NCBI RefSeq assembly: GCF_002879865.1
Contig: NZ_PNXY01000018.1
Location: 1-64,000, forward strand
Reading direction: 5' to 3'
Source: Paraburkholderia rhynchosiae
GTDB taxonomy: Bacteria > Pseudomonadota > Gammaproteobacteria > Burkholderiales > Burkholderiaceae
Length of the DNA stretch: 64,000 nt
Shown: positions 26,531 to 35,046 of the stretch, in pieces
How the letters are laid out: each line of letters opens with the position of its first letter
Position numbering within the stretch: position 1 is the stretch's first letter
Program-made: the position numbers and the translations under genes
The notes under the pieces: model-generated
What the model was told of the DNA's origin: nothing
The model's input: only the letters and a program-made list of their open reading frames with translations
Database searches by the model: none

Positions 26531-29500
26531 CTATTCCGCCGGCCCCGGCGCGAGCACTTCACGGCTGCCGTTGATACCCATTGCGGACACCAGCCCGGCG
26601 CTTTCCATCTGCTCGACGAGACGCGCCGCGCGGTTATAGCCGATGCGCAACTGCCGCTGCACCGACGAGATCGACGCGCGCCGCGTGCGCACGACGAACG
26701 CGACGGCTTCGTCGTAAAGCGGATCGGCTTCCGCATCCGGCGAATCGCCGAACAGGTCCTGCGCGGCGCCGCCATCGGTGGCCGGGCCGTCGAGAATGCC
26801 TTCCTCGTACTGCGGCTCGCCGAACTGCTTCAGATATTCGACGATTCGGTGCACTTCCTCATCCGCGACGAACGCGCCGTGCACGCGCTGCGGGTAGCCG
26901 GTGCCTGGCGGCAGGAACAGCATGTCGCCCTGGCCGAGCAGCGACTCCGCGCCCATCTGATCGAGAATCGTGCGCGAGTCGATTTTCGACGACACCTGGA
27001 AGGCGACGCGCGTCGGAATATTCGCCTTGATGAGCCCGGTGATCACATCCACCGAGGGCCGCTGCGTTGCCAGGATCAGATGGATGCCCGCCGCGCGCGC
27101 TTTTTGCGCGAGCCGCGCGATCAGTTCTTCGATCTTCTTGCCGGCCACCATCATCAAATCGGCGAGTTCGTCGATCACGACGACGATCAGCGGCAGCGGG
27201 GCGAGCGGCTCGGGCGCCTCGGGCGTCAGCGAAAACGGATTGCCGAGCTTCTTGCCCTTCGCTTCGGTGTCGCGAATTTTCTGGTTGAAACCCGGCAGAT
27301 TGCGCACGCCGACCGCGGACATCAGGCGGTAGCGCTTTTCCATTTCGCCGACACACCAGTTGAGCGCGTTGGCGGCGAGCTTCATGTCCGTGACGACCGG
27401 CGCGAGCAGATGCGGAATGCCTTCGTAGACCGACAGCTCGAGCATCTTCGGGTCGATCATGATGAGGCGCACTTCCTCGGGCGTCGCCTTGTAGAGCAGC
27501 GAGCAGATCATCGCGTTGATCGCGACCGACTTGCCCGAGCCGGTTGTGCCCGCAACCAGCATGTGCGGCGCCTTGGCGAGATCGGCGACCACCGGATGAC
27601 CGGTGATGTCCTTGCCCATCGCAAGCGTCAATTGTGAATGGGAGTTCTGATAGACACTCGCTTCGAGGATCTCGGACAAGCGGATGGTCTGGCGCTTCGC
27701 GTTCGGCAATTCGAGACCCATGCAGGTCTTGCCCGGAATCGTTTCGACGACGCGGATCGACGTGAGCCCGAGACCGCGCGACAGGTCCTTCATCAGGCCG
27801 ACGATCTGACTGCCGCGCACGCCGAGCGCCGGCTCCACCTCGAAGCGCGTGATGACCGGACCGGCCGACGCGCCGACCACCGTCACCGGCACCTTGAATT
27901 CCTGCAAGCGTTGTTCGATCAGCAAGCCGGTTTCGATGAGCTTTTCTTCGGAGACGGGCTCAACGTCGGTGTCCGCGCGCGCGAGCAGATCAAGCGTGGG
28001 CAATTCCACCATCGACGCGGCCGGCGCGTGGAATTCGAAGCCGCTAGTTGGGCTGTGGCCACGCAGCGGCGCGCGCAGGACCAGCGGCTCGGGAGAGGGC
28101 TCGCCGGCTGATTGGAGCGGCGATGAAGCGGGCGGCGTGGATGAAAGGCCTGGGGTTCGGGCTGATGTCTCGGTTGTTGGAGCGGTCGTCGGGACGCTGA
28201 GACGTGGGGAGGCGAGTGGTGGTTCGTCATGCGCAAGCGGTTGCGCTTGCGATTGCTGCGACGTCTGCGTCGACAGGCCGGGGAAACGAACTACGTTGGA
28301 TGATGCCCACGGCGCGATGCTTTCCTCGGGCGCGGAGGCAACGTCGGCAGCGATTTCGGCAGCATGTGCGGTGTTGGAGTGCGCCGGGGCTTCGTCTGCG
28401 TCCGCGAGCGTAGGGGGCGCTACCACTCGCACATCGGCCGTGGATGTTGCTGCGGTCGTGCTTGTACTCGCGCTCGTGCCTGCGACATGTGGCGTCGGCG
28501 TCGACGGAGCGCTTTGCGGCTCGCTGAACTGCAGGCGATCGGCGAGCGGAGCGACGGGTTCTTCGACTTCGGTGCCGCGATCCAGGCTCACGTGCGCAGC
28601 AGCGCTGGCGTCGGTGTCCGAGTGAACATCCGACTCTTCCGCTGATGAGGGTATGTCTTCTTCCAATGACGAGGTGTGCGATGGCGCGTCCGTCTCATGG
28701 AATCGGCTCGCAAACATCTCGAACGGCGTGCGAGTGATGGACGGCGTGGCGCCATGCGGTGTGGATGCCACCGTTGACGCTGGCGCGGAGTCAGACGCTT
28801 TCGCTGTTGCCAAAGCGGATTCGGCGACGGGCGCCAGGTTTTCGCCCACGATCTTGGCACCTTCCGCGCCGGTGCTTCGTGCGAGGCTGACCCCGGCGAT
28901 GTCGGTCCAGCGCGCGGCGTTTTCCGCGATGCTGCGCAACGTCTCCTGGACGCTGGCGGGCGGCGTGACGTTTTCCGTTGGCGCCATTGGCCGCGTGTAG
29001 CTCGGCGCCGGCGACATCGGCCGACGAGTGTCTGACGGCGCAATGACTTCGTTCGCGCGTGGAGTGGGCCGCAACGCTTGTCCGGACGACGTCGCGCGAT
29101 CCGATGGCGCGGAAGCGCGAGTCGCCGGCAAGCTTCCGTCGACGGATGCGCGTTGGAACAGCGAATTTGCCGCCGCCGGTGCGCCAGCACTGGCCGCACC
29201 CGCACCCGCACCCGCACCCGCACCCGCACCCGCCACACCTGCGCCGATTCCCAACGCCTCGCCAGTCCGTGGCTCAAGCGCCGAGCGACTTCCGCCATGC
29301 GACACAGCGCCCGCGCTGGCGACATCGCTTACGCCGGCTTTCCCTGCCGAGCCCGCGCCAGACGCACCCGCGCGTGGCGCCGTGTCACGCAACCATCCAA
29401 CCGGTGCGACCGGTTCCGCAGGCGTCCGCGGCGGCTTGTTGGCCCCGGCGGCATGCATCTGCATCTGCGCGGTGACCTGCCGCGCCGGCATAGCACCGCC

Positions 29501-30190
29501 CGTGCGCAACACCGGCTCGACCTGCGAAAGCTGGCTGCGCGGCGCAGTTCGTCCGGCTCGCCAGCTTTCTCCAGCCGCACGCGCCGTCGCATCCTTACCC
29601 ACGGCGGATTGCACCACGCCTGCACCCACGCCACCCACACCCGCCCCACCCGCGGCGCGCCCTTTGACAGGCGGCCGCCAAACGGTCGGCCGCGAGTAAC
29701 GCCCGTTGGTCCGGGGCGCCATCGTATTCGTGGAAGCGGAAATATGCGACGACGCGCCGTCGTCGACACTGCGATGACGGCGCGCTTCATCGTCGCGCTT
29801 GGCAAGACCGCGTGACGCCAGGCCGAGGCCGAATGCGCCGTCGGCCCACGCAAAAAACTCGCGCCAATGGAAGCCGATCAGCCAGGGCAGGCTGACGACG
29901 AGCAGTGCGAGCGCCGCGAGCGGCGTGCCGATATGCCCGAGCAGGCGGCCGAAGCCCGCGGTCAGCGCATGGCCCATCGCGTTCATGCCGGCCACGCCGA
30001 TCAGCGACGCCTCCAGTGTGCAGCTCGCCAACATCACGCAGACGAAGCCGAGCCATAGCCGGATCGTGCCGGGGCCGCGCAAACCCGCGCCGCCCGGCAG
30101 CATTGACTTGACGAGCCTCCACAAAAGAGGAAGGAACCAGACGGCCGACCCGCCGAACCAGCCGAAAACTACCGTGTGCATACTAGACAT
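26531..30190 (-). CDS. ftsK: FtsK/SpoIIIE DNA translocase with very long linker
   Basis: A protein of about 1219 residues. Membrane helices occupy the first about 130 residues. A low-complexity Ala/Pro/Ser/Thr/Glu linker of about 560 residues follows. The motor has alpha-domain LPTLDLLA onward, Walker A GTTGSGKS and Walker B VVVIDELADLMMV. A C-terminal gamma winged helix reads RTRRASISSVQRQLRIGYNRAARLVEQM, the KOPS-reading domain. FtsK pumps chromosome dimers to dif at the septum. Two ATGs (30190, 30181) compete and neither has a good ribosome site. The linker holds a hexanucleotide repeat. Burkholderia often have a second ftsK, so this may be a paralogue. Confidence 0.9.
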   Translation of the reverse strand: MSSMHTVVFGWFGGSAVWFLPLLWRLVKSMLPGGAGLRGPGTIRLWLGFVCVMLASCTLEASLIGVAGMNAMGHALTAGFGRLLGHIGTPLAALALLVVSLPWLIGFHWREFFAWADGAFGLGLASRGLAKRDDEARRHRSVDDGASSHISASTNTMAPRTNGRYSRPTVWRPPVKGRAAGGAGVGGVGAGVVQSAVGKDATARAAGESWRAGRTAPRSQLSQVEPVLRTGGAMPARQVTAQMQMHAAGANKPPRTPAEPVAPVGWLRDTAPRAGASGAGSAGKAGVSDVASAGAVSHGGSRSALEPRTGEALGIGAGVAGAGAGAGAGAGAASAGAPAAANSLFQRASVDGSLPATRASAPSDRATSSGQALRPTPRANEVIAPSDTRRPMSPAPSYTRPMAPTENVTPPASVQETLRSIAENAARWTDIAGVSLARSTGAEGAKIVGENLAPVAESALATAKASDSAPASTVASTPHGATPSITRTPFEMFASRFHETDAPSHTSSLEEDIPSSAEESDVHSDTDASAAAHVSLDRGTEVEEPVAPLADRLQFSEPQSAPSTPTPHVAGTSASTSTTAATSTADVRVVAPPTLADADEAPAHSNTAHAAEIAADVASAPEESIAPWASSNVVRFPGLSTQTSQQSQAQPLAHDEPPLASPRLSVPTTAPTTETSARTPGLSSTPPASSPLQSAGEPSPEPLVLRAPLRGHSPTSGFEFHAPAASMVELPTLDLLARADTDVEPVSEEKLIETGLLIEQRLQEFKVPVTVVGASAGPVITRFEVEPALGVRGSQIVGLMKDLSRGLGLTSIRVVETIPGKTCMGLELPNAKRQTIRLSEILEASVYQNSHSQLTLAMGKDITGHPVVADLAKAPHMLVAGTTGSGKSVAINAMICSLLYKATPEEVRLIMIDPKMLELSVYEGIPHLLAPVVTDMKLAANALNWCVGEMEKRYRLMSAVGVRNLPGFNQKIRDTEAKGKKLGNPFSLTPEAPEPLAPLPLIVVVIDELADLMMVAGKKIEELIARLAQKARAAGIHLILATQRPSVDVITGLIKANIPTRVAFQVSSKIDSRTILDQMGAESLLGQGDMLFLPPGTGYPQRVHGAFVADEEVHRIVEYLKQFGEPQYEEGILDGPATDGGAAQDLFGDSPDAEADPLYDEAVAFVVRTRRASISSVQRQLRIGYNRAARLVEQMESAGLVSAMGINGSREVLAPGPAE
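29194..29229. repeat. Hexanucleotide tandem repeat (CCGCAC)6 in ftsK
   Basis: Six exact copies of CCGCAC encode an alternating Gly-Ala run in the FtsK linker (about residues 320-332). A change of one unit keeps the reading frame and only alters linker length. Confidence 0.95.
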
Positions 30191-30323
30191 CAACGAATGA
30201 CGGATTGGGAAAACGCAATCCGTCGAGTTTAAACCGGCGAAGCCCACGGCTTCGGAGACGGACGCAAGTATGCTCGCGTCCTGGGGCAAACCGGGCCGGC
30301 GCGCCGGACAATCCGCGCTCCGT

Positions 30324-30863
30324 CTATTTGGCGCTGCGCTCGAAAACCAGCGTATCGCCGTTATCGAGCACGAGTTGCATTTGTTGCGGCTCGCGCATCT
30401 GCACGCCAGTCCGGTCGATATGCGTCAGCGCGTTCAGATACGAGCTCTCGATCTGTCCGCCCGGCGTCGCGCAGGCCATGCGCGTGCCGCCGAGTGTGCC
30501 GAAACTCAGCTTGCCGTCCTTCAGCGAGTACGAGCCCATATAGCGGTTGCAGCCGGAAAAGCCGCTCGCATGGCGCTGGCCCGTCGCCGTGGAAAGCGTG
30601 AGCGTGATCGGCGCGCCGAGACTTGCGAACGGAACCGTGCGCGCCGTGCCGTCCGCCTGCTTCCACGCGGTGAGGACCCAGCTCGTATCGTCGAGCAATT
30701 GGGTGACGGCCGGGTTGAACGGATCGGGTGCGGGCGCTTCTGCATCCGGATGTTTCGGGATCGTGCAGGCACCGAGCAGCGTGGCGATACTCAACGCGGC
30801 GAGGGCCGTGCGCGCGTAGGGGGCGATGCGCGCGAGACGTCGCGTGGAGAAGCTTGGGTGCAT
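30324..30863 (-). CDS. META-domain lipoprotein (HslJ-like)
   Basis: A 179-residue protein with a twin-basic N-terminus and lipobox LLGAC, then a META domain: DDTSWVLTAWKQADGT, the hallmark SGFSGCNRYMGSYSL and FGTLGGTRMAC. META-domain proteins such as HslJ are outer-membrane or periplasmic, associated with heat shock or drug tolerance in E. coli; the precise role is unknown. ATG 30863 follows a GAGGA ribosome site and gives a proper lipoprotein signal. It is divergent from purT across 259 bp. Confidence 0.88.
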   Translation of the reverse strand: MHPSFSTRRLARIAPYARTALAALSIATLLGACTIPKHPDAEAPAPDPFNPAVTQLLDDTSWVLTAWKQADGTARTVPFASLGAPITLTLSTATGQRHASGFSGCNRYMGSYSLKDGKLSFGTLGGTRMACATPGGQIESSYLNALTHIDRTGVQMREPQQMQLVLDNGDTLVFERSAK

Positions 30864-31122
30864 GGCGTCGTTCCTCTTCAAACTGGCGAAGGCGTAAGGG
30901 TAACGCACTCAGCGCACCGCGCGCGAGCCGGAGCGTGTGCGGCGCCTTTATCGAGATCGCGGCGGAGCATAAGCGCGCCGCCGGCGCCGCGTCGTGGCCC
31001 TTCGCGCGCTTCGTGTGCGGATAAAAATGCGGCCGCCGCGAGCAACGCGCGGCGAGGGGCCCGCATGTTAACATCGTGATCTACCCAATCCCACCCTCAT
31101 CCGACTTTTATCTGGAGACCCC

Positions 31123-32346
31123 ATGCAGATCGGCCAACGGATCGGCACGCCCCTTTCTGAATCCGCCACGCGCGTGATGCTGCTCGGCGCGGGCGAACTC
31201 GGCAAGGAAGTGATCATCGCGCTGCAACGGCTGGGCGTGGAAGTGATCGCGGTCGACCGTTATCCGAATGCGCCGGGCCACCAGGTCGCGCACCGCTCGC
31301 ATGTAATCGACATGACCGACCGCGCCGCGTTGCGCGCGCTCGTCGAGCAGGAGCGCCCCCATCTGATCGTCCCCGAAATCGAGGCGATCGCGACGGAGGC
31401 GCTCGCCGCGATCGAAAGCGACGGTCTCGCCGAAGTGATCCCGACCGCGCGCGCCACGCAACTCACCATGAATCGCGAAGGCATCCGCCGTCTTGCCGCC
31501 GAAGAACTCGGTTTGCCCACCTCGCCGTACGCGTTCGCCGATTCGCTCGACGAACTGCGGGCGGGCATCGTCAAAGTCGGTTATCCGTGCGTGGTGAAGC
31601 CGGTAATGTCGTCGTCGGGCAAAGGGCAGTCCGTGCTCAGGAGCAACGCCGATGTCGAACCCGCCTGGCAGTACGCGATGGCCGGCGGCCGCGTGAATCA
31701 CGGCCGCGTAATCGTCGAAGGCTTTATCGATTTCGAATATGAGATCACGCAGTTGACGGTGCGCGCCGTTGATCCGTCGAACGGCCAGGTCGCCACGTAC
31801 TTCTGCGATCCGATCGGTCACGTGCAGGTGGCGGGCGATTACGTCGAATCATGGCAGCCGCAGCCGATGAGTCCGCTCGCGCTCGAACGTTCGCGCGAAG
31901 TCGCGCACAAGGTCACAGCCGCGCTCGGCGGGCGGGGCCTGTTCGGCGTGGAACTTTTCGTCCGTGGCGATGACGTATGGTTCTCGGAGGTCAGCCCGCG
32001 TCCGCACGACACCGGTCTCGTTACGCTGTGCTCGCAACGCTTTTCGGAGTTCGAATTGCACGCGCGTGCCATCCTCGGTTTGCCGGTAGATACGTCGCTG
32101 CGCGCGCCGGGTGCGTCGGCGGTGATTTACGGCGGCATGGACGAGACTGGCATTGCGTTCGAAGGCGTCGCCGCGGCGCTCGCGGTCCCGAATGCGGACC
32201 TGCGCCTCTTCGGCAAGCCGGAGAGCTTCGTCAAGCGCCGCATGGGTGTCGCGCTGGCTACCGGCGAGAATACCGACGAAGCACGCTCGCGCGCGAAGCA
32301 GGCCGCGGCGGCGGTGCGTCCCGTGTCGGCGAAGTCAGCGCGTTGA
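31123..32346 (+). CDS. purT: Formate-dependent GAR transformylase (PurT)
   Basis: A 407-residue ATP-grasp enzyme that makes N-formyl-GAR from GAR, formate and ATP in purine synthesis, an alternative to folate-dependent PurN. Visible features are MLLGAGELGKEVIIALQRLG near the N-terminus, PEIEAIATEAL, CVVKPVMSSSGKGQS (ATP loop) and WFSEVSPRPHDTGLVTL. Length is normal for the family. GGAG lies 8 bp before the ATG. The two small secreted-protein genes after it are not related in function. Confidence 0.96.
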   Translation: MQIGQRIGTPLSESATRVMLLGAGELGKEVIIALQRLGVEVIAVDRYPNAPGHQVAHRSHVIDMTDRAALRALVEQERPHLIVPEIEAIATEALAAIESDGLAEVIPTARATQLTMNREGIRRLAAEELGLPTSPYAFADSLDELRAGIVKVGYPCVVKPVMSSSGKGQSVLRSNADVEPAWQYAMAGGRVNHGRVIVEGFIDFEYEITQLTVRAVDPSNGQVATYFCDPIGHVQVAGDYVESWQPQPMSPLALERSREVAHKVTAALGGRGLFGVELFVRGDDVWFSEVSPRPHDTGLVTLCSQRFSEFELHARAILGLPVDTSLRAPGASAVIYGGMDETGIAFEGVAAALAVPNADLRLFGKPESFVKRRMGVALATGENTDEARSRAKQAAAAVRPVSAKSAR

Positions 32347-32444
32347 CGCGCGCTGCGTGGCTGCCCGGCAAATCCGTGGCGCCCGCAGCCCGAATGAATG
32401 GAGTTCGTCGAATGGATGGCGGGCTCATTGAAGTCGAGGTGGGT

Positions 32445-32657
32445 ATGTCGCTGGAATCCGGTAGCAAAACTTGGCGCGGCATGGCCGCCCGTCTCGGCGC
32501 GGTGGGCGTGCTGCTCGCACTGTCCGCCGGATTGACCGGGTGCGAGCTCGCGGCCGCGCCGTGCCGTATTGCGTCGGCTGGTTTGAAGATCGTGCCGGTG
32601 GTCGGACACGTGGCCGCGGCGCCGACCGATGCCTGCGCCGAAGTGATCGACCCTTGA
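32445..32657 (+). CDS. Small lipoprotein (about 70 residues, DUF6726-like)
   Basis: ATG 32445 is preceded by GAGGTGGG and starts a 70-residue protein with an unusually long basic lead (MSLESGSKTWRGMAARLG), a hydrophobic stretch and lipobox GLTGC. The mature part has only about 38 residues with CELAAAPC and a second Cys near the end. Function unknown. An upstream ATG at 32412 would add 11 residues. It is followed 22 bp later by the MliC-like gene; both are exported, so they may act together in the envelope. Confidence 0.7.
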   Translation: MSLESGSKTWRGMAARLGAVGVLLALSAGLTGCELAAAPCRIASAGLKIVPVVGHVAAAPTDACAEVIDP

Positions 32658-32679
32658 TCAGCAACGACTGAGGCATCCA

Positions 32680-33048
32680 ATGAAGAATCGGCTGGTTGCA
32701 GTGAGCCTCGCGGCGACTCTGGCGGGCATGTACGGCAGCGCGTTCGCGGCGCCCTTGCATCTCGAAGACGTTCAGACCAGAAACCGTCAAACGCATAAGT
32801 ACACGTGCGCAACCGGCAAGATCCTGCACGTTACCTATTGGAATACGGCCAACGGCCAGAGCTTCGCGCTCGTGCCTGTGAAGGGCAGGCAACTGCTGTT
32901 CGTCAACACCATCGCGGCGTCCGGCGTGAAATATCAGGCCGGCAGCTATACGTGGTGGACCAAGGGCCCGCGCGCGGATCTCTACGACATCATGGCCGGC
33001 GAGGACGCGCCGCCGCTGCTGTCCGACTGCATCACCATCAATCGCTGA
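32680..33048 (+). CDS. MliC-like (C-type lysozyme inhibitor domain) secreted protein
   Basis: A 122-residue protein with a Sec signal (MKNRLVAVSLAATLAGMYGSAFA, cleavage after AFA). The following domain has two cysteines: YTCATGKILHVTYWNTANGQSFALV and LLSDCITINR. This layout (YxC...VxYxN..FA...C) matches MliC/PliC inhibitors, which protect peptidoglycan from host or competitor C-type lysozyme in the periplasm. The signal lacks a lipobox, so it should be soluble (PliC-type). A terminator-like hairpin follows. Confidence 0.8.
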   Translation: MKNRLVAVSLAATLAGMYGSAFAAPLHLEDVQTRNRQTHKYTCATGKILHVTYWNTANGQSFALVPVKGRQLLFVNTIAASGVKYQAGSYTWWTKGPRADLYDIMAGEDAPPLLSDCITINR

Positions 33049-33060
33049 ACCTCATGCGGC

Positions 33061-33086
33061 GGCGGCCTGAAGTTGCCGCCTGGTTT
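33061..33086 (+). terminator. Terminator-like hairpin after the MliC-like gene
   Basis: GGCGGC (33061-33066) pairs with GCCGCC (33075-33080) around 8 nt, then TGGTTTTGC. Beyond it to about 33300 the sequence is low-complexity: CTTCTG-type hexamers (33088 on) and degenerate GTTGCC/GTCGTC triplets. Confidence 0.55.
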
Positions 33087-33332
33087 TGCTTCTGCTTCTG
33101 CTTCCGTTTCTGCCTTCGCTCCACGCTTAGACTTCGCGGCATTGCCCGCCTGCGCGCATCATTCCCCTTCGAGTAGTAAGCTGTCCGGCATGGCATTCGC
33201 GTTGTTGCCGTTGTTGCCGTCGTCGCTGCCGCCGTTTCCGTCATCGCTGTTGCCTGAGTCTCCGATCGTCCGTTTCCGCTCACCCACGGCCAGGCTTTGC
33301 GCCCCCGTCCGTACCCTCAAGCGAGACCCTCC

Positions 33333-34985
33333 ATGAAAGCATCGGACCTGTTCGTCAAATCGCTGGAAGCTGAAGGTGTCGAGTACGTGTTCGGCATCCC
33401 CGGTGAAGAAAATCTCGATCTGCTCGAATCGCTGCGCCGCTCGAAAATCCGCTTGATCCTGACACGTCATGAACAGGCGGCGGGTTTCATGGCCGCGACC
33501 TATGGACGTCTCACGGGCCGTACCGGCGTATGTCTTGCGACGCTCGGCCCCGGCGCGACCAACTTCGTCACGGCGGCGGCCTACGCGCAGCTAGGCGGCA
33601 TGCCGATGCTGATGGTCACTGGACAAAAGCCGATCAAGTCGAGCAAGCAGGGGCATTTCCAGATCGTCGACGTGGTGCGGATGATGGAGCCGCTCACTAA
33701 ATACACGCGCCAGATCGTGTCGGTTGCCAATATTCCGGCGGCGGTGCGCGAGGCCGTCCGGCAGGCTGAAGAGGAGCGGCCGGGCGCCACGCATCTCGAA
33801 CTGCCGGAAGACGTTGCGCATGAAGAGGGGGACGGCAAGCCGATTCCGAAGAGCTACAGCCGGCGTCCCGTCGCGGAGGAAAAAGCGGTCGCGCGCGCCG
33901 CCGAGGCAATCACGAAAGCGAAGCATCCGTTACTGATGATCGGCGCGGGCGGCAACCGCAAGACCACGACGAAGATGCTGCGCGAGTTCGTCGACCAGAT
34001 CGGCATTCCGTTCTTTACCACGCAGATGGGCAAGGGCGTGATCGACGAATCGCATCCGATGTGGCTCGGCAATGCCACCTTGTCCGATGGCGACTTCGTA
34101 CACCGCGCGATCGATCACGCCGACTGCATCATCAATGTCGGGCACGACGTGATCGAGAAGCCGCCGTTTTTCATGCGCAGCGGCGAGGCCGGCGAGAAAA
34201 CGGTGATTCACGTCAACTTCCTCGGCGCGGAAGTCGATACGGTGTATTTCCCGCAGATCGAAGTGGTCGGCGACATCGCCAATGCCGTGTGGCAACTGAA
34301 GGAGAGTTTGAAGGAGCGCCAGGAGCACTGGGATTTCACGCGCTTCAAGGAAATCAAGGCGCACTTCGAGGCGCATCTGGTGAAAGGCCAGCACGACGAC
34401 CGCTTTCCGATGTACCCGGTGCGGCTGGTCAACGACGTGTACGAGACCACGCCGGTTGACGGCATCGTGTGTCTTGACAACGGCATGTACAAGATCTGGT
34501 TCGCGCGCTACTACCGCGCGCACGAGCCGAATTCGCTGCTGCTCGACAACGCGCTGGCCTCGATGGGCGCGGGTTTGCCGTCCGCGATTGCTACCAGGAT
34601 CGTGCACCCGGACCGCAAGGTGATGGCCGTGTGCGGCGACGGCGGCTTCATGATGAACTCGCAGGAGCTGGAAACGGCGGTGCGTCTGAAGCTCGATCTG
34701 GTGATCCTCATTGTGCGCGACGACGCTTTCGGCATGATCCGCTGGAAGCAGGAGAATATGAATTTCCCTGACTACGGCATGACGCTTGCGAATCCGGACT
34801 TTGTCGCGTACGCGCAGAGTTATGGCGCGAAGGGGCATCGGATCGAATCCGCGGCCGAGTTTGCGCCTTTGCTGCGCGACTGTTTCGCAACGCCGGGCGT
34901 GCATGTGATCGACGTGCCCATCGACTATTCGGATAACGAGCGCGTGCTGAACCGCGAGATCAAGCGGCTCTCCGCGCAGCTGTGA
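33333..34985 (+). CDS. ThDP-dependent acetolactate synthase-like enzyme (large subunit type)
   Basis: A 550-residue thiamine diphosphate enzyme with the three-domain architecture. The N-terminal part has VFGIPGEENLDLLESL and the catalytic Glu region LTRHEQAAGFMA. Residues FMMNSQELETAVRLKLDLV and the preceding VCGDGGF form the GDG-N cofactor motif. It resembles acetolactate synthase, but no small regulatory subunit is adjacent and it is paired with an aldehyde dehydrogenase, so it may be a catabolic AlsS-like or another 2-oxoacid enzyme. ATG 33333 is used because residues encoded before it are not family-like. Confidence 0.85.
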   Translation: MKASDLFVKSLEAEGVEYVFGIPGEENLDLLESLRRSKIRLILTRHEQAAGFMAATYGRLTGRTGVCLATLGPGATNFVTAAAYAQLGGMPMLMVTGQKPIKSSKQGHFQIVDVVRMMEPLTKYTRQIVSVANIPAAVREAVRQAEEERPGATHLELPEDVAHEEGDGKPIPKSYSRRPVAEEKAVARAAEAITKAKHPLLMIGAGGNRKTTTKMLREFVDQIGIPFFTTQMGKGVIDESHPMWLGNATLSDGDFVHRAIDHADCIINVGHDVIEKPPFFMRSGEAGEKTVIHVNFLGAEVDTVYFPQIEVVGDIANAVWQLKESLKERQEHWDFTRFKEIKAHFEAHLVKGQHDDRFPMYPVRLVNDVYETTPVDGIVCLDNGMYKIWFARYYRAHEPNSLLLDNALASMGAGLPSAIATRIVHPDRKVMAVCGDGGFMMNSQELETAVRLKLDLVILIVRDDAFGMIRWKQENMNFPDYGMTLANPDFVAYAQSYGAKGHRIESAAEFAPLLRDCFATPGVHVIDVPIDYSDNERVLNREIKRLSAQL

Positions 34986-35046
34986 GCGGCGCGGGTGTTT
35001 GTCTGCCTCGCGCTGCCGCTGTCACCTATCGGAAGGAGAACGCGTC

